DNA of 39,585 nucleotides from Pseudoalteromonas shioyasakiensis (lineage in GTDB: Bacteria > Pseudomonadota > Gammaproteobacteria > Enterobacterales > Alteromonadaceae), in the NCBI RefSeq assembly GCF_022398475.1, contig NZ_JAKEVM010000027.1:1-39585 (forward strand), written 5' to 3'. The translations under genes were made by a program, and so were the position numbers. The notes under the pieces are model-generated. The model searched no databases, had not been told where the DNA came from, and saw nothing but the letters and a program-made list of their open reading frames with translations. Positions 16,846-26,168 of this stretch are shown in pieces. Positions within the stretch are counted from its first letter, which is position 1; each line of letters starts with the position of its first letter.

Positions 16846-17205
16846 TTAGTTAAGTTTTTCTCTAATACGTGCAGATTTACCAGAACGCTCACGTAGATAG
16901 TAAAGTTTCGCACGGCGAACTGCACCGCGACGTTTAACTGAGATACTATCGATAAGAGGGCTGTGCGTTTGGAATACACGCTCAACACCTTCACCGCTCG
17001 AGATTTTACGAACTGTGAATGCTGAGTGAAGACCACGATTACGCTTAGCGATTACAACACCTTCAAAGGCCTGTAGACGCTCTTTGTTACCTTCTTTTAC
17101 ACGTACCTGTACAACTACTGTATCACCAGCGCCGAATGCTGGTACGTCTGTTTTAAGCTGCTCTTCTTCAAGCGCTTTAATAATATTTTGGTTTACTTTT
17201 GCCAT
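16846..17205 (-). CDS. rplS: 50S ribosomal protein L19
   Basis: L19 sits at the interface of the 30S and 50S subunits. The 119-residue product shows the family core: [60 protein letters not shown], and the basic [20 protein letters not shown]. The start is the ATG at 17205 (MAKVNQN); an in-frame GTG at 17217 would only add four residues. It is the last gene of the classical rpsP-rimM-trmD-rplS operon, 33 bp after trmD, and is followed by a strong terminator. Confidence 0.98.
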   Translation of the reverse strand: MAKVNQNIIKALEEEQLKTDVPAFGAGDTVVVQVRVKEGNKERLQAFEGVVIAKRNRGLHSAFTVRKISSGEGVERVFQTHSPLIDSISVKRRGAVRRAKLYYLRERSGKSARIREKLN

Positions 17206-17238
17206 TATATTTCTCACTTTCCTAGGTGTAACTGTCTT

Positions 17239-18006
17239 CTAGCCACAAGCTTGTTGGTACTCTTGCTGAAATTCAGCAAGGAGTGCCGCTTGCTCCTCAG
17301 TCAGAGCTAGGTTATGCAACAAGTCAGGACGACGAAGCCAAGTTCTACCAAGTGATTGCTTTGTGCGCCACTTAGCGATTTCTTGGTGGTTTCCGCTGAG
17401 TAATACAGCAGGCACCTGTTTATCATCCAATGTCTCTGGCCGTGTATAGTGAGGACAATCAAGCAAGCCATTCGAAAATGAATCCTGCTCAGCTGACTGG
17501 TTATGACCTAACACCCCTGGTACTAATCGTGCTACTGCATCAATTAGCGTCATCGCGGGTAGCTCACCACCACTTAAAATAAAATCACCAATTGACCATT
17601 CTTCGTCAACGTATGATTCTATAATTCGCTCATCTATACCTTCATAGCGACCTGCAATTAAAATCAGCTTTTCTGATTGTGCAAGCTCGCTTGCACCTTG
17701 CTGATCTAATTTGCGCCCTTGCGGTGACATATAAATTACTTTTGCACCATCACCTGCCGCTTTTTTAGCGTCAAGGATAGCTTGTTTCAATGGTTCAACC
17801 ATCATTAACATGCCAGGACCGCCCCCGTAAGGACGATCATCCACAGTTCTATGCTTATCAGTAGCATAGTCACGTGGGTTCCAACAGTTAAAGTCGATTA
17901 GACCATTTTTAACTGCGCGACCTGTTACCCCTTGGGTGGTAATCGCATCAAACATGTCCGGGAAAAGGCTTATCACCCCTACCCATAGCGAACTCGTTTG
18001 TGACAT
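17239..18006 (-). CDS. trmD: tRNA (guanine-37-N1)-methyltransferase
   Basis: TrmD uses S-adenosylmethionine to methylate G37 next to the anticodon of certain tRNAs, preventing +1 frameshifting. The 255-residue protein is a SPOUT-class, trefoil-knot enzyme. Signature segments are [51 protein letters not shown], and [15 protein letters not shown]. Its ATG shares one base with the TAA stop of rimM (TAATG), indicating coupled translation. It is cytoplasmic. Confidence 0.98.
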   Translation of the reverse strand: MSQTSSLWVGVISLFPDMFDAITTQGVTGRAVKNGLIDFNCWNPRDYATDKHRTVDDRPYGGGPGMLMMVEPLKQAILDAKKAAGDGAKVIYMSPQGRKLDQQGASELAQSEKLILIAGRYEGIDERIIESYVDEEWSIGDFILSGGELPAMTLIDAVARLVPGVLGHNQSAEQDSFSNGLLDCPHYTRPETLDDKQVPAVLLSGNHQEIAKWRTKQSLGRTWLRRPDLLHNLALTEEQAALLAEFQQEYQQACG

Positions 18007-18539
18007 TAAAACCCTGGGTCCCAGTCTACGGTAATTTCTCTTGCATCATGTTTAACTTCTTTAATAACAGAATCTGTTAAGAAAGGAATTAAACGCTCTG
18101 CTTGGCCAAATGCATCTTTTTTGTTTGCTTTCACAACCAAAACGTCATTTGACCCTGTCTCCATTAGGTCATCAACAGTGCCTAAGTTATAACCCTTATC
18201 AGTTACAACAGACATGCCGATCAGATCTCGCCAATAGAATTCACCTTGCGGTAATTCTGGTAGCTGCGCTGCATCTACTGAGATTTCTGCATTGGTTAAA
18301 GCCATTGCTTCGTCTCGGTCGTTTACTTGCGCAACTTTAGCGATAAAGCCTTTGTTGTGGCGACGCCAGTCGACCACTTCTAAGGTCTGCCATTTACCTT
18401 GTTGCCCTATCAACCATGGGCTGAAATCGAAGATCCCTTCGGGATCATCAGTAAATGAATGCACCTTAAGCCAGCCCTTTATACCATACGGGGCACCGAG
18501 CTTTCCTACTGTAATATACGAGGTGTTCTCTTGACTCAT
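18006..18539 (-). CDS. rimM: 16S rRNA processing protein RimM
   Basis: RimM assists maturation of the 30S head and binds ribosomal protein S19. The 177-residue protein has an N-terminal RimM beta-barrel domain ([20 protein letters not shown]) and a C-terminal PRC-barrel ([20 protein letters not shown], then [17 protein letters not shown]). It ends VDWDPGF, typical of the family. It lies 17 bp after rpsP and overlaps trmD by one base. Confidence 0.97.
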   Translation of the reverse strand: MSQENTSYITVGKLGAPYGIKGWLKVHSFTDDPEGIFDFSPWLIGQQGKWQTLEVVDWRRHNKGFIAKVAQVNDRDEAMALTNAEISVDAAQLPELPQGEFYWRDLIGMSVVTDKGYNLGTVDDLMETGSNDVLVVKANKKDAFGQAERLIPFLTDSVIKEVKHDAREITVDWDPGF

Positions 18540-18556
18540 GGTTACTCTTACGCCTA

Positions 18557-18805
18557 TTAAGCCGCTTTACGAGCGTCTTTAACTAACTTAGCTACGCGAT
18601 CTGAAAGAGATGCGCCTTGACCTACCCAGTGATCAACACGAGATAAATCTAAACGTACTTTTTCTTCCTGACCAGAAGCGATTGGGTTAAAGAAACCTAC
18701 TTTCTCGATGAAGCGACCGTCACGCGAGAAACGGCTATCCGCAACCACAATTTGATAGAAAGGGCGTTTTTTAGCGCCACCACGTTGCAAACGAATAGTT
18801 ACCAT
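18557..18805 (-). CDS. rpsP: 30S ribosomal protein S16
   Basis: S16 is a primary assembly protein of the 30S body. The 82-residue product has the same length as the E. coli protein and reads [20 protein letters not shown], then [20 protein letters not shown], ending [10 protein letters not shown]. The start is the ATG at 18805, five bases after GAGG, although the frame stays open further upstream. It is the first gene of the rpsP-rimM-trmD-rplS operon and has a strong promoter with a GC-rich discriminator about 70 bp upstream. Confidence 0.98.
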   Translation of the reverse strand: MVTIRLQRGGAKKRPFYQIVVADSRFSRDGRFIEKVGFFNPIASGQEEKVRLDLSRVDHWVGQGASLSDRVAKLVKDARKAA

Positions 18806-18866
18806 ACCGTCCTCTACATTAGATTGACTGTTTTCATTAATAAGATTTACTCCCCAGTACGGGAAG

Positions 18867-18901
18867 CTGGGGAATTGTACGAGTTTTTTGCAACATTGCA
18901 A
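18867..18901 (-). promoter_or_regulatory. rpsP operon promoter with GC-rich discriminator
   Basis: On the minus strand, TTGCAA (18901-18896), 16 bp, then TACAAT (18879-18874) is followed by TCCCCAG, so transcription would start near 18867. A GC-rich discriminator between -10 and +1 is typical of stable-RNA and ribosomal-protein promoters repressed by ppGpp/DksA. CCCCAG can also pair with CTGGGG at 18853-18858 on the same strand, outside most of the predicted transcript. Confidence 0.6.
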
Positions 18902-18994
18902 GTAAGAACTGCTGCAAAATGTAAGTTTAGTTGATTAAACACTGATCTGGGCTTTAAATCTTACATGCAACTAACAACTACGCATAAATTATCT

Positions 18995-19023
18995 ACAAAA
19001 AAAGGAGCTATATGCTCCTTTTT
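18995..19023 (-). terminator. intrinsic terminator of ffh
   Basis: GGAGC/GCTCC (19004-19008 and 19014-19018), extended by A:T pairs, forms a short hairpin. On the minus strand it is followed by a run of seven or more T, 22 bp after the ffh stop. Confidence 0.8.
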
Positions 19024-19045
19024 ATACACTTAATAGACAGCACTA

Positions 19046-20422
19046 TTAAAATTTAGGGCCGCCACCCATCATACCTGGTGGTAACATGCCTTTCATGCCG
19101 CGCATCATTTTCTTCATGCCACCTTTGCCTTTCATCTTCTTCATCATCTTCTGCATTTGCGTAAATTGCTTAAGCAGTTTATTGATTTCTTGCACCTGAG
19201 TGCCAGAACCTGCAGCAATACGTTTTTTACGTGAGCCTTTGATGATTTCCGGGCGAGCACGCTCTTTTGGCGTCATAGAGTTGATGATAGCTTCCATTTG
19301 TACGAAAGTTTTATCACCCATCTGGCCTTTTACAGCGTCTGGTAGGTTTTGCATGCCTGGCAGCTTATCAAGCATCGACATCATACCGCCCATGTTCTTC
19401 ATCTGACGAAGTTGCTCAGCAAAGTCATCTAATGTGAAACCATCACCTTTAAATACTTTTTCGGCAACTTTAGCGGCTTTCTCTTTATCTACTTTCATTT
19501 CGACTTCTTCGATTAATGAAAGTACATCACCCATACCTAGGATACGAGAAGCAATACGGTCAGGGTGGAATGGTTCAAGAGCATCAGTGCGCTCACCCAC
19601 ACCCATGAACTTAATTGGCTTACCGGTAATATGACGAATCGATAATGCAGCACCACCACGAGCATCACCATCGGTCTTGGTTAAGATCACACCACTTAAA
19701 GGAAGCGCCTCATCAAATGCTTTTGCAGTGTTTGCTGCATCTTGACCTGTCATCGCATCAACAACGAACAAGGTTTCGATTGGGTTAATCGCACTGTGAA
19801 GTGCTTTGATCTCATCCATCATGTCGTTATCGACGTGTAAACGACCTGCGGTATCAACTAATACCACATCAATGAATTTCTTCTTCGCGTGCGAAATCGC
19901 ATTGTTTGCGATATCAACCGGCTTTTGTGAAATGTCACTTGGGAAGAACTCAACCCCCACTTCATCAGCCAGTGTTTCAAGCTGTTTAATTGCTGCCGGA
20001 CGATAAACGTCAGCACTAACAACTAATACAGATTTCTTTTTACGCTCTTTTAAGAATTTAGCTAGTTTACCAACACTGGTCGTTTTACCAGCACCTTGTA
20101 AACCCGCCATCATCACGACCGCTGGCGGCTGTGCATTAAGGCTTAGCTCTTCGTTAGCTTCACCCATGGCTTTTTCAAGTTCTTCACGAACAATCTTTAT
20201 AAAGACTTGGCCAGGGCTTAAGCTCTTTGTTACTTCAACACCTACAGCGCGTTCTTTAACTTGCTTAACGAACTCACGAACAACAGGTAATGCAACGTCC
20301 GCTTCCAAAAATGCCATGCGGACTTCGCGTAATGTATCTTTTATATTGTCTTCAGTTAGGCGTCCGCGGCCACTGATATTTTTTAAGGTTTTACCTAAGC
20401 GTTCTTGGAGATTCTCAAACAT
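19046..20422 (-). CDS. ffh: signal recognition particle protein Ffh
   Basis: Ffh is the SRP54 GTPase that, with 4.5S RNA, delivers ribosomes making inner-membrane proteins to FtsY. The 458-residue protein has an N-domain (residues 1-90), a G-domain with GLQGAGKTT at 107-115, DTAGR and TKTDGDARGG, and a methionine-rich M-domain that binds signal sequences and RNA. The C-terminus is very rich in Met, Lys and Gly (MRGMKGMLPPGMMGGGPKF). The start is the ATG at 20422 (MFENLQERLGKTL); the open frame runs further upstream but without family similarity. It is divergent from ypjD, as in E. coli. No 4.5S RNA gene was seen. Confidence 0.98.
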   Translation of the reverse strand: MFENLQERLGKTLKNISGRGRLTEDNIKDTLREVRMAFLEADVALPVVREFVKQVKERAVGVEVTKSLSPGQVFIKIVREELEKAMGEANEELSLNAQPPAVVMMAGLQGAGKTTSVGKLAKFLKERKKKSVLVVSADVYRPAAIKQLETLADEVGVEFFPSDISQKPVDIANNAISHAKKKFIDVVLVDTAGRLHVDNDMMDEIKALHSAINPIETLFVVDAMTGQDAANTAKAFDEALPLSGVILTKTDGDARGGAALSIRHITGKPIKFMGVGERTDALEPFHPDRIASRILGMGDVLSLIEEVEMKVDKEKAAKVAEKVFKGDGFTLDDFAEQLRQMKNMGGMMSMLDKLPGMQNLPDAVKGQMGDKTFVQMEAIINSMTPKERARPEIIKGSRKKRIAAGSGTQVQEINKLLKQFTQMQKMMKKMKGKGGMKKMMRGMKGMLPPGMMGGGPKF

Positions 20423-20665
20423 GTAAAGGTTCCGATAAAACGTGTTGCACCTGCAATGTACATAAATCAAACAAGTTTGGCGACAATACAGGCAATATTA
20501 AAATTTAATTCCTAGCAGTATACCGTAAATGGTGGTCGACAATACAGTGTTCAAGTGTGCAGTTTGAGTTTCTTTTTACAAACTCTATGCTTTTGCCTTG
20601 CTATAAAATACAATGGCATCAAAGAGACAAGGATTTATCGATATAAATTAAGTGGCCAAAACACG

Positions 20666-21469
20666 ATGATTATTAGTTTAACTATTATTGCTAGTTTGTT
20701 TTATGTGTTAGCAACGTCACATGTGCTATCACGCCTTTTTCACAAACAAGGTCCAAGCCAAAAACTCACAGTCATTCTTAGCACTGTGGCTATCCTTGCT
20801 CATATGCTATTACTGGTTAATTCAGTTTTTCGTGCTGATGGCCAAGATTTAAGTATCGTCAACGTTGCTTTATTAACCTGTTGGGTCATTGTGGTGTCAG
20901 TAACTGCTGTGTCTCTCAAATTCCCCGCAACTTTATTGTTGCCAGTTGTTTATGGTTTTGCAGCCTTACTGACCCTTGCCAGCTTGTTTATACCGCATCA
21001 TGTGATTTTGCAATCAATCGATGTTGAGCTTGGTTTAGTTACTCACATATCGTTATCACTGCTAGCCTATTGCGTTTTGATAATCTCAACACTTTATGCA
21101 GTCCAGTTCTACTTTATTGATAAGCGCCTCAAACGCAAAGACTTGGCAATTGTACACAGCCACCTCCCTCCTTTAATGGTGGTTGAGCGTCAGCTATATC
21201 AATTACTCACGCTGGGTACTATCTTACTGACTTTTGCTCTCCTTTCTGGGTTCATCTTCTTAGAGGGAATGTTTGCCAGTGAGTTTATCCACAAAACGGT
21301 TTTATCGTTAATTGCTTGGCTAATTTTCACTGTGGTCACTGTAGGTCATTTACGCCAAGGCTGGCGTGGTAAGCCTGTGGTATTTTCGATCATGATAGCC
21401 GCTTTTATCTTGTCACTTGCTTATTTTGGCAGCCGTTTCATCCAAGAAGTGGTTCTAAATAAGTTTTAA
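20666..21469 (+). CDS. ypjD: CcsA/HemX-like inner-membrane protein YpjD
   Basis: This is a polytopic inner-membrane protein of 267 residues with about eight hydrophobic segments. It is related to the CcsA/CcmC cytochrome c assembly family and to HemX. Conserved-type segments are LVTHISLSLLAYCVLIISTL, where the His would sit in or near the membrane, LLSGFIFLEGMF, and HKTVLSLIAWLIFTVV, with a second His. A role in heme handling is a family inference only. The start is the ATG at 20666 (MIISLTIIASLFYVLATSHV), matching the E. coli length; the upstream extension is AT-rich and non-homologous. It is divergent from ffh and followed 61 bp later by corB, the enteric gene order. Confidence 0.88.
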   Translation: MIISLTIIASLFYVLATSHVLSRLFHKQGPSQKLTVILSTVAILAHMLLLVNSVFRADGQDLSIVNVALLTCWVIVVSVTAVSLKFPATLLLPVVYGFAALLTLASLFIPHHVILQSIDVELGLVTHISLSLLAYCVLIISTLYAVQFYFIDKRLKRKDLAIVHSHLPPLMVVERQLYQLLTLGTILLTFALLSGFIFLEGMFASEFIHKTVLSLIAWLIFTVVTVGHLRQGWRGKPVVFSIMIAAFILSLAYFGSRFIQEVVLNKF

Positions 21470-21530
21470 CTTGACTCAGCAAGCTGTCTCTAGCTTAATA
21501 TGCACTGATTTATAAAAAAAGGATCCATCC

Positions 21531-22799
21531 TTGGACGACATATCGACTAGTACCCTGTTTATTATATTGGGATTATTGATACTTATTTCTGCTTATTTTT
21601 CTGGTTCTGAAACTGGAATTATGTCAATCAACCGTATTCGCCTGCGTCATCTTGCTAAAGAAGATCATCGTGCAGCGAAGCGCGTCAGCAAACTATTAAG
21701 TCGCCCTGACAGACTCATTGGTCTGATCTTAATTGGTAATAACCTTGTAAATATCGCTGCAGCACAGGTTGCAACGATTATTGGTATTCGTTTGTATGGT
21801 GATCTCGGTATCGCTATTGCAACCGGCGCGCTAACGCTGGTTGTTTTAATCTTTGCCGAAGTAACGCCAAAAACACTTGCTGCGCTATACCCAGAGAAGG
21901 TTGCTTTTCCAAGCTCAATTGTGCTCAAAGGCCTATTGAAAATCCTTTTCCCGTTTGTGGTTATCGTAAACTGGATGACCAACGGCATGTTACGCTTGTT
22001 TGGTATTACTACCGCACAAATTGAAGAGCACAGCTTAAGTAAAGAAGAACTAAAAACTGTGGTGAACGAATCAGGTGCACTGTTACCTGCTCGCCACCAA
22101 AGCATGCTGACTTCAATTTTAGATTTAGAACAAGTCACTGTTGAAGATATCATGATCCCACGCAACGAAATTGTTGCTATTGATATCAATGATGATTGGA
22201 AGCTTATCAGCCGCCAACTTACTCATGCACAGCACACCCGTGTACTGTTGTATCGTGACCAAATTGATGATGCTGTTGGCTTTATTCACTCACGTGATGC
22301 ACTGCGTCTATTAACGAAAGAGCAGTTTGATAAACCATCACTACTACGCGCGGTACGTGAAATTTACTTTATTCCTGAAGGCACATCACTGAACACGCAA
22401 CTACTTAAGTTTCAGCAATCAAAAGAACGTATTGGCTTAGTTGTCGATGAGTATGGTGATATTCAAGGTCTAGTAACGCTTGAAGATATTCTTGAAGAAG
22501 TAGTGGGTGATTTCACTACAACGCAAACGCGTACACCGAGTGAAGAAGTAACAGAGCAAGATGATGGCTCAGTACTTGTTGATGGCGGTGCTAACATTCG
22601 TGATTTAAATAAAGAAATGGGTTGGGAGCTACCGATTGATGGCCCGAAAACGCTAAGTGGTTTAATCGTTGAATACTTAGAGGACATCCCAGACTCAAAC
22701 CTAAGTTTACGTATTGCCGGCTACCCTATTGAAGTTATCGAGATAAAAGAAAATATGGTTAAGTTAGTTAAAGTTATTCCAAGTAAACGTACAGAATAA
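21531..22799 (+). CDS. corB: CNNM/CorB family inner-membrane transporter protein (YfjD)
   Basis: This is a CNNM-type magnesium/cobalt efflux-associated protein of 422 residues. The N-terminal DUF21 membrane domain has three or four helices (ISAYFSGSETGIMSINRIRL, LIGNNLVNIAAAQVATIIG, FAEVTPKTLAALYPEKVAFP). It is followed by a CBS pair (VEDIMIPRNEIVAIDINDDW, and GLVVDEYGDIQGLVTLEDIL) and a CorC-HlyC domain at about 330-420. CBS pairs in this family bind ATP-Mg2+. The start is TTG at 21531, with GGAT just upstream in an A-rich leader; the N-terminus aligns well with the remembered E. coli YfjD start. It follows ypjD as in E. coli and ends in a strong terminator. Confidence 0.93.
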   Translation: MDDISTSTLFIILGLLILISAYFSGSETGIMSINRIRLRHLAKEDHRAAKRVSKLLSRPDRLIGLILIGNNLVNIAAAQVATIIGIRLYGDLGIAIATGALTLVVLIFAEVTPKTLAALYPEKVAFPSSIVLKGLLKILFPFVVIVNWMTNGMLRLFGITTAQIEEHSLSKEELKTVVNESGALLPARHQSMLTSILDLEQVTVEDIMIPRNEIVAIDINDDWKLISRQLTHAQHTRVLLYRDQIDDAVGFIHSRDALRLLTKEQFDKPSLLRAVREIYFIPEGTSLNTQLLKFQQSKERIGLVVDEYGDIQGLVTLEDILEEVVGDFTTTQTRTPSEEVTEQDDGSVLVDGGANIRDLNKEMGWELPIDGPKTLSGLIVEYLEDIPDSNLSLRIAGYPIEVIEIKENMVKLVKVIPSKRTE

Positions 22800-22818
22800 T
22801 TTTCTACACCATCTAAAC

Positions 22819-22847
22819 AAAAGGAGTAGCTTGCTACTCCTTTTTTG
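22819..22847 (+). terminator. intrinsic terminator of ypjD-corB
   Basis: AAGGAGTAG/CTACTCCTT (22821-22829 and 22834-22842) with loop CTTG is followed by a T-run, 20 bp after the corB stop. Confidence 0.88.
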
Positions 22848-22964
22848 TTACTTATAGCTGAATTACTTCTGAAGATTCACATTTTATTAGCTATCCCGCA
22901 CACCCGAACACGAATTCCTCTACTATTATTTTCTTTTGCATATATTGATATAAAAGGGAAAATA

Positions 22965-23804
22965 ATGGACGAAATATCAATCGAGAAAATCTATAACCAA
23001 GCTATCGAATTGCTGATGCTTTACGGGCCAAAGTTTATCCTCGCAATACTGGTTTTAATTATAGGTTGGTGGTTAATTGGTAGAATTGCCAATATGGCCG
23101 AAAAATCAATGAACAAGGTCAAGTTTGAAGTTGGCCTTACGCACTTTTTAGTCTCCTTTATCTCGGTCATTTTAAAAGTACTGTTGCTGATATCTGTTGC
23201 TTCTATGATTGGCATAGAAACCACGTCGTTTATCGCAATGCTAGGTGCTGCAGGCCTTGCGGTCGGCATGGCTCTTCAAGGTAGCCTTGCTAACTTTGCA
23301 GGTGGCGTGCTTATTCTATTCTTTAAGCCTTTTAAAGTTGGCGATGTAATCGAAGCGCAAGGCTACATGGGTACAGTTGTTGAGATACAAATTTTTGTCA
23401 CTGTTTTACTCACTTACGACAATGAAAAGATCATTATCCCAAATGGCACGCTATCAAATGGCTGCGTTAAGAATAAGTTTTCAGAGCCAACACACCGCGT
23501 TGCAATCGAATTTGGCATTAGTTATGGAGATAATGTCCATAAAGCCCGTGATGTGCTTATGAGCGTGCTTAATGACTATGATTTAATACTAAAAGATATA
23601 GAAGATAAAAAACCATCGGTTCATGTTAGCCAGCACGGTGAAAGCCATATTGGCATGTTGGTATGGGCGTGGGTTGAGTCTGATAACTACTGGCCAGTGT
23701 ATTTTGGCTTATACGAACGCGTTAAAATTGCCTTTGACGCCGCTGATATCACGATTCCATTCCCGCAAAGGGATGTTCACATTCACCAGTTTCCTGGTAA
23801 ATAA
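22965..23804 (+). CDS. mscS: small-conductance mechanosensitive channel, MscS family
   Basis: MscS homoheptamers open under membrane tension and release solutes during hypo-osmotic shock. The 279-residue protein has three membrane helices at about 20-45, 60-85 and 90-125. The pore-lining TM3 carries the Gly/Ala-rich AAGLAVGMALQGSLANFAGG, followed by LILFFKPFKVGDVIEAQGYM and the beta-domain. The lower cage ends DITIPFPQRDVHI. Length matches the E. coli protein (286). The start is the ATG at 22965, preceded by AGGGAA; the open frame extends upstream without homology. It is monocistronic. Confidence 0.95.
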   Translation: MDEISIEKIYNQAIELLMLYGPKFILAILVLIIGWWLIGRIANMAEKSMNKVKFEVGLTHFLVSFISVILKVLLLISVASMIGIETTSFIAMLGAAGLAVGMALQGSLANFAGGVLILFFKPFKVGDVIEAQGYMGTVVEIQIFVTVLLTYDNEKIIIPNGTLSNGCVKNKFSEPTHRVAIEFGISYGDNVHKARDVLMSVLNDYDLILKDIEDKKPSVHVSQHGESHIGMLVWAWVESDNYWPVYFGLYERVKIAFDAADITIPFPQRDVHIHQFPGK

Positions 23805-23810
23805 CTAACA

Positions 23811-23837
23811 AAAAGCCCGCTAATTGATGCGGGCTTT
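23811..23837. terminator. bidirectional terminator between mscS and the lysozyme-like gene
   Basis: AAAGCCCGC/GCGGGCTTT (23812-23820 and 23829-23837) has T-rich sequence on both strands, stronger on the minus side, between convergent genes. Confidence 0.85.
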
Positions 23838-23848
23838 CTATTTATGCA

Positions 23849-24457
23849 TTAACTAAACAAGCGTTCAAACCAGTTTTTGTCTAAATCGGCTTCACACTTT
23901 TTAAGTTGTGCGCCATAGCGGCTAGCTCGATGTTTAACTTTATTAGCAACGCTCATTAGCCATTTTTTACTTTTATAAGTGCCTCGCTTATAGCCGCCCC
24001 ACCCTTCGTGGTAATTTAGGTACTGCGCGTAGGCGTCCCATTTCGATATACCATTTACTTTATGAGTTTTGTAAACGAACCAGGCCATAAAGTCGATAGC
24101 ATCATCAAAATCATCTCTGTCTGCACCGCTGTTACCTGTTTCACGAATGTAATCTGACCATGTTGGGGTTTTTGCTTGAGAGTAGCCATATGCAGAGCTA
24201 GCACGTCCGATTGGAATTACCCATAAGAAGTATTCCATTGGTGGCGCTGCATCATGGCGGAATGAGCTTTCTTGATACATCATGCTCATTAGCACATGTT
24301 TTGGCGAACCCCATTTTTCTTGTGCATCACGAGCATCGTAATACCAGTCAGGTTTTTCTTCAAAAATCTTACATATATCATGAGGTTGCTCAGGGGGAGC
24401 CGTTGCACAACCAGCCAAAGATGCGGCCAGCGATAAAATAATTATACTTTTTTTCAT
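23849..24457 (-). CDS. lipoprotein with SLT/lysozyme-like transglycosylase domain
   Basis: The protein has 202 residues and a lipoprotein signal peptide with lipobox LAGC, so Cys17 is lipidated. The mature part resembles the soluble lytic transglycosylase fold. The probable catalytic Glu63 is in LMSMMYQESSF, followed by the glycine/tyrosine loop SSAYGYSQAKTPTW and a later AYAQYLNYHEGWGGYK. It would cleave peptidoglycan glycan strands from the outer membrane's inner face. It is shorter than Slt70 or MltC and lacks their extra domains, so it may have a limited, local role. It is a single gene without an obvious functional neighbour. Confidence 0.85.
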   Translation of the reverse strand: MKKSIIILSLAASLAGCATAPPEQPHDICKIFEEKPDWYYDARDAQEKWGSPKHVLMSMMYQESSFRHDAAPPMEYFLWVIPIGRASSAYGYSQAKTPTWSDYIRETGNSGADRDDFDDAIDFMAWFVYKTHKVNGISKWDAYAQYLNYHEGWGGYKRGTYKSKKWLMSVANKVKHRASRYGAQLKKCEADLDKNWFERLFS

Positions 24458-24551
24458 TTTTTTATGGATCTCGCTGAACTTTTTCTCATCAGGTCAGTCT
24501 GAACTTATGAATGCAGCAGTATAGCATTGTTTCATCCCTGAAGAATCTTTG

Positions 24552-24579
24552 ACGCAGCCTCCCTAGGCTGCGTTTTTTT
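24552..24579 (+). terminator. plus-strand terminator with no plus-strand gene upstream
   Basis: ACGCAGCCT/AGGCTGCGT (24552-24560 and 24565-24573) is a perfect 9-bp stem with loop CCCT, followed by seven T on the plus strand. Both flanking genes are on the minus strand. In the gshA direction the hairpin is followed by CAAAGATTC, with no T-run. Confidence 0.6.
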
Positions 24580-24593
24580 ATGCCTTCACAATA

Positions 24594-26168
24594 CTAAGCT
24601 TTAGCAAAATAGTCATCTAAAAATGCAGTGAAAGATACACTGTCTGCTGCTTTAACTTCACGCTCTTTAAGTACAGAGTCAGTCGCTTGCTTTGCCAAAA
24701 ATGCTTGATCATAAAATTGGTAATCAGCATCAAGGTGGCTTTGCTTGTACTGCTGTGCAAGTGCTAAAGCGAAATGACCATTATCTTGGTTCTCTTTTGC
24801 CAGCGCACTAACATATTTGCCAGAGAAAGTTTTACTTGGATTGTTCACCCAAGTTGCAAGCTCAGCTATGGTTTCGCTGTAATAACTCACGCCATATGCA
24901 TTATCCATGTAACGGGCAACCTCAGATAGCTGAGTAAAAATTGTCTCGGCCCAATCAGTTAGACGCACCATCTCCCCCTGCTTGTTGAGCATTAGCTCTG
25001 GGTCTCGACCTTCATTGACAACCGCATCAAGGTTAGTAGTGCTTAGTTTTTGCTCTTGCCAATCCATTTCTGGCGAGTCATTCAATAAACAATAGGTTAA
25101 GAATACGTCTAAGAAACGAATTTGCTGTAAATCAATACCCGTTTCACTAAACGGGTTAACATCAAGCGCACGTACCTCGATGTATTCTATACCGCCGCGA
25201 AGTAATGCATCGGTTGGTGTTTCGCCCGATGCTGCATTGCGCTTAGGACGAATTGGCGAGTAAAACTCGTTTTCGATTTGCAGAATATTTTTATTTAACT
25301 GCTTTGGCTCAGCACTCGTGTAGTCATCTATATGACCATAAATATCTGATGGTGTATGAATCGCCTCTTTTAAGCCTGCTACATATTCTTCGAGTGAGTT
25401 ATACATAACACGTAAAGACGATTGTGCACTGTTAGTGTAACCAAGGTTACCCAAACGCAGCGCTGTGCCTACTTCTAAATAAAGAGTACCTTTACCTAGC
25501 TTTTTGAATGGTAAATCAGTTGCGCGCCCTTGTAAGAATGAACTACATAATGCTGGTGATGCACCAAATAAAAAGCTGATCAACCAAAGCTCACGCTTAA
25601 AGTTACGAATAAGCCCTAAATAGCCATTCGAAATAGACTCAGCTAATGTACCTTGGTTGCCGTTTAAGCTATACAGGCTTTGCCATAAGCTCTCTGGGAA
25701 AGAGATATTAAAATGCACACCGGCAATGGCCTGCATCATGCTGCCATAACGGTTCTTTAAGCCTTCACGGTAAAGTGTTTTCATGCGGCCAATGTTTGAG
25801 TCACCAAACTGTGCGAGTACAATGTCATCTTGATGTTCAATAAAGCATGGCATACTAATCGGCCATAACAGCTCATCGTCCATCTGCGATAAGGTGAACT
25901 TTTGCAAGTCTTTTAGCTGCGCGAGTGTTTGCTCTGCAGATGTACTAACCGGAGTGATAAATTCTAAAAGTGATTCTGAAAAATCAGTGGTGACATGCTC
26001 ATTCGTTAAAGCGCTACCTACGCCTTGTGGATGACCTTGCTGTGAGATAACACCACTTGGTTTTATCCTTAATGCTTCTCGCTCGATACCACGTTGAATC
26101 CCATTAATTGCGTTAGGAAATTGTGCCGTTAACGCTTCTAGCGTTTTATTTAAATCATGTTTTATCAA
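24594..26168 (-). CDS. gshA: glutamate-cysteine ligase
   Basis: GshA joins glutamate and cysteine using ATP, the first and rate-limiting step of glutathione synthesis. The 524-residue protein is the gammaproteobacterial type 1 enzyme and close in length to the E. coli one (518). Recognisable segments are NGIQRGIEREALRIKPSGVI, TTDFSESLLEFITP, MPCFI, GVHFNISFPESLW, LGNLGYTNSAQ and GGIEYIEVRALDVNPFSETG. The start is TTG at 26168 with GAGGA seven bases upstream; there is no nearby ATG that keeps the conserved N-terminus. This weak start may limit expression. The leader carries a long-range inverted repeat. gshB is not in this window. Confidence 0.96.
   Translation of the reverse strand: MIKHDLNKTLEALTAQFPNAINGIQRGIEREALRIKPSGVISQQGHPQGVGSALTNEHVTTDFSESLLEFITPVSTSAEQTLAQLKDLQKFTLSQMDDELLWPISMPCFIEHQDDIVLAQFGDSNIGRMKTLYREGLKNRYGSMMQAIAGVHFNISFPESLWQSLYSLNGNQGTLAESISNGYLGLIRNFKRELWLISFLFGASPALCSSFLQGRATDLPFKKLGKGTLYLEVGTALRLGNLGYTNSAQSSLRVMYNSLEEYVAGLKEAIHTPSDIYGHIDDYTSAEPKQLNKNILQIENEFYSPIRPKRNAASGETPTDALLRGGIEYIEVRALDVNPFSETGIDLQQIRFLDVFLTYCLLNDSPEMDWQEQKLSTTNLDAVVNEGRDPELMLNKQGEMVRLTDWAETIFTQLSEVARYMDNAYGVSYYSETIAELATWVNNPSKTFSGKYVSALAKENQDNGHFALALAQQYKQSHLDADYQFYDQAFLAKQATDSVLKEREVKAADSVSFTAFLDDYFAKA

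Noticed and set aside
18853..18873. 5'-UTR hairpin as an rpsP autoregulatory leader
   Set aside because: The left arm lies between the -10 and the predicted start, so most of it would not be transcribed; the sequence is better read as a GC-rich discriminator.
21665..22189. 174-codon minus-strand open frame opposite corB
   Set aside because: It is antisense to a well-conserved gene, has a Ser/Thr/Ile-rich composition without a family, and is explained by the codon pattern of corB.
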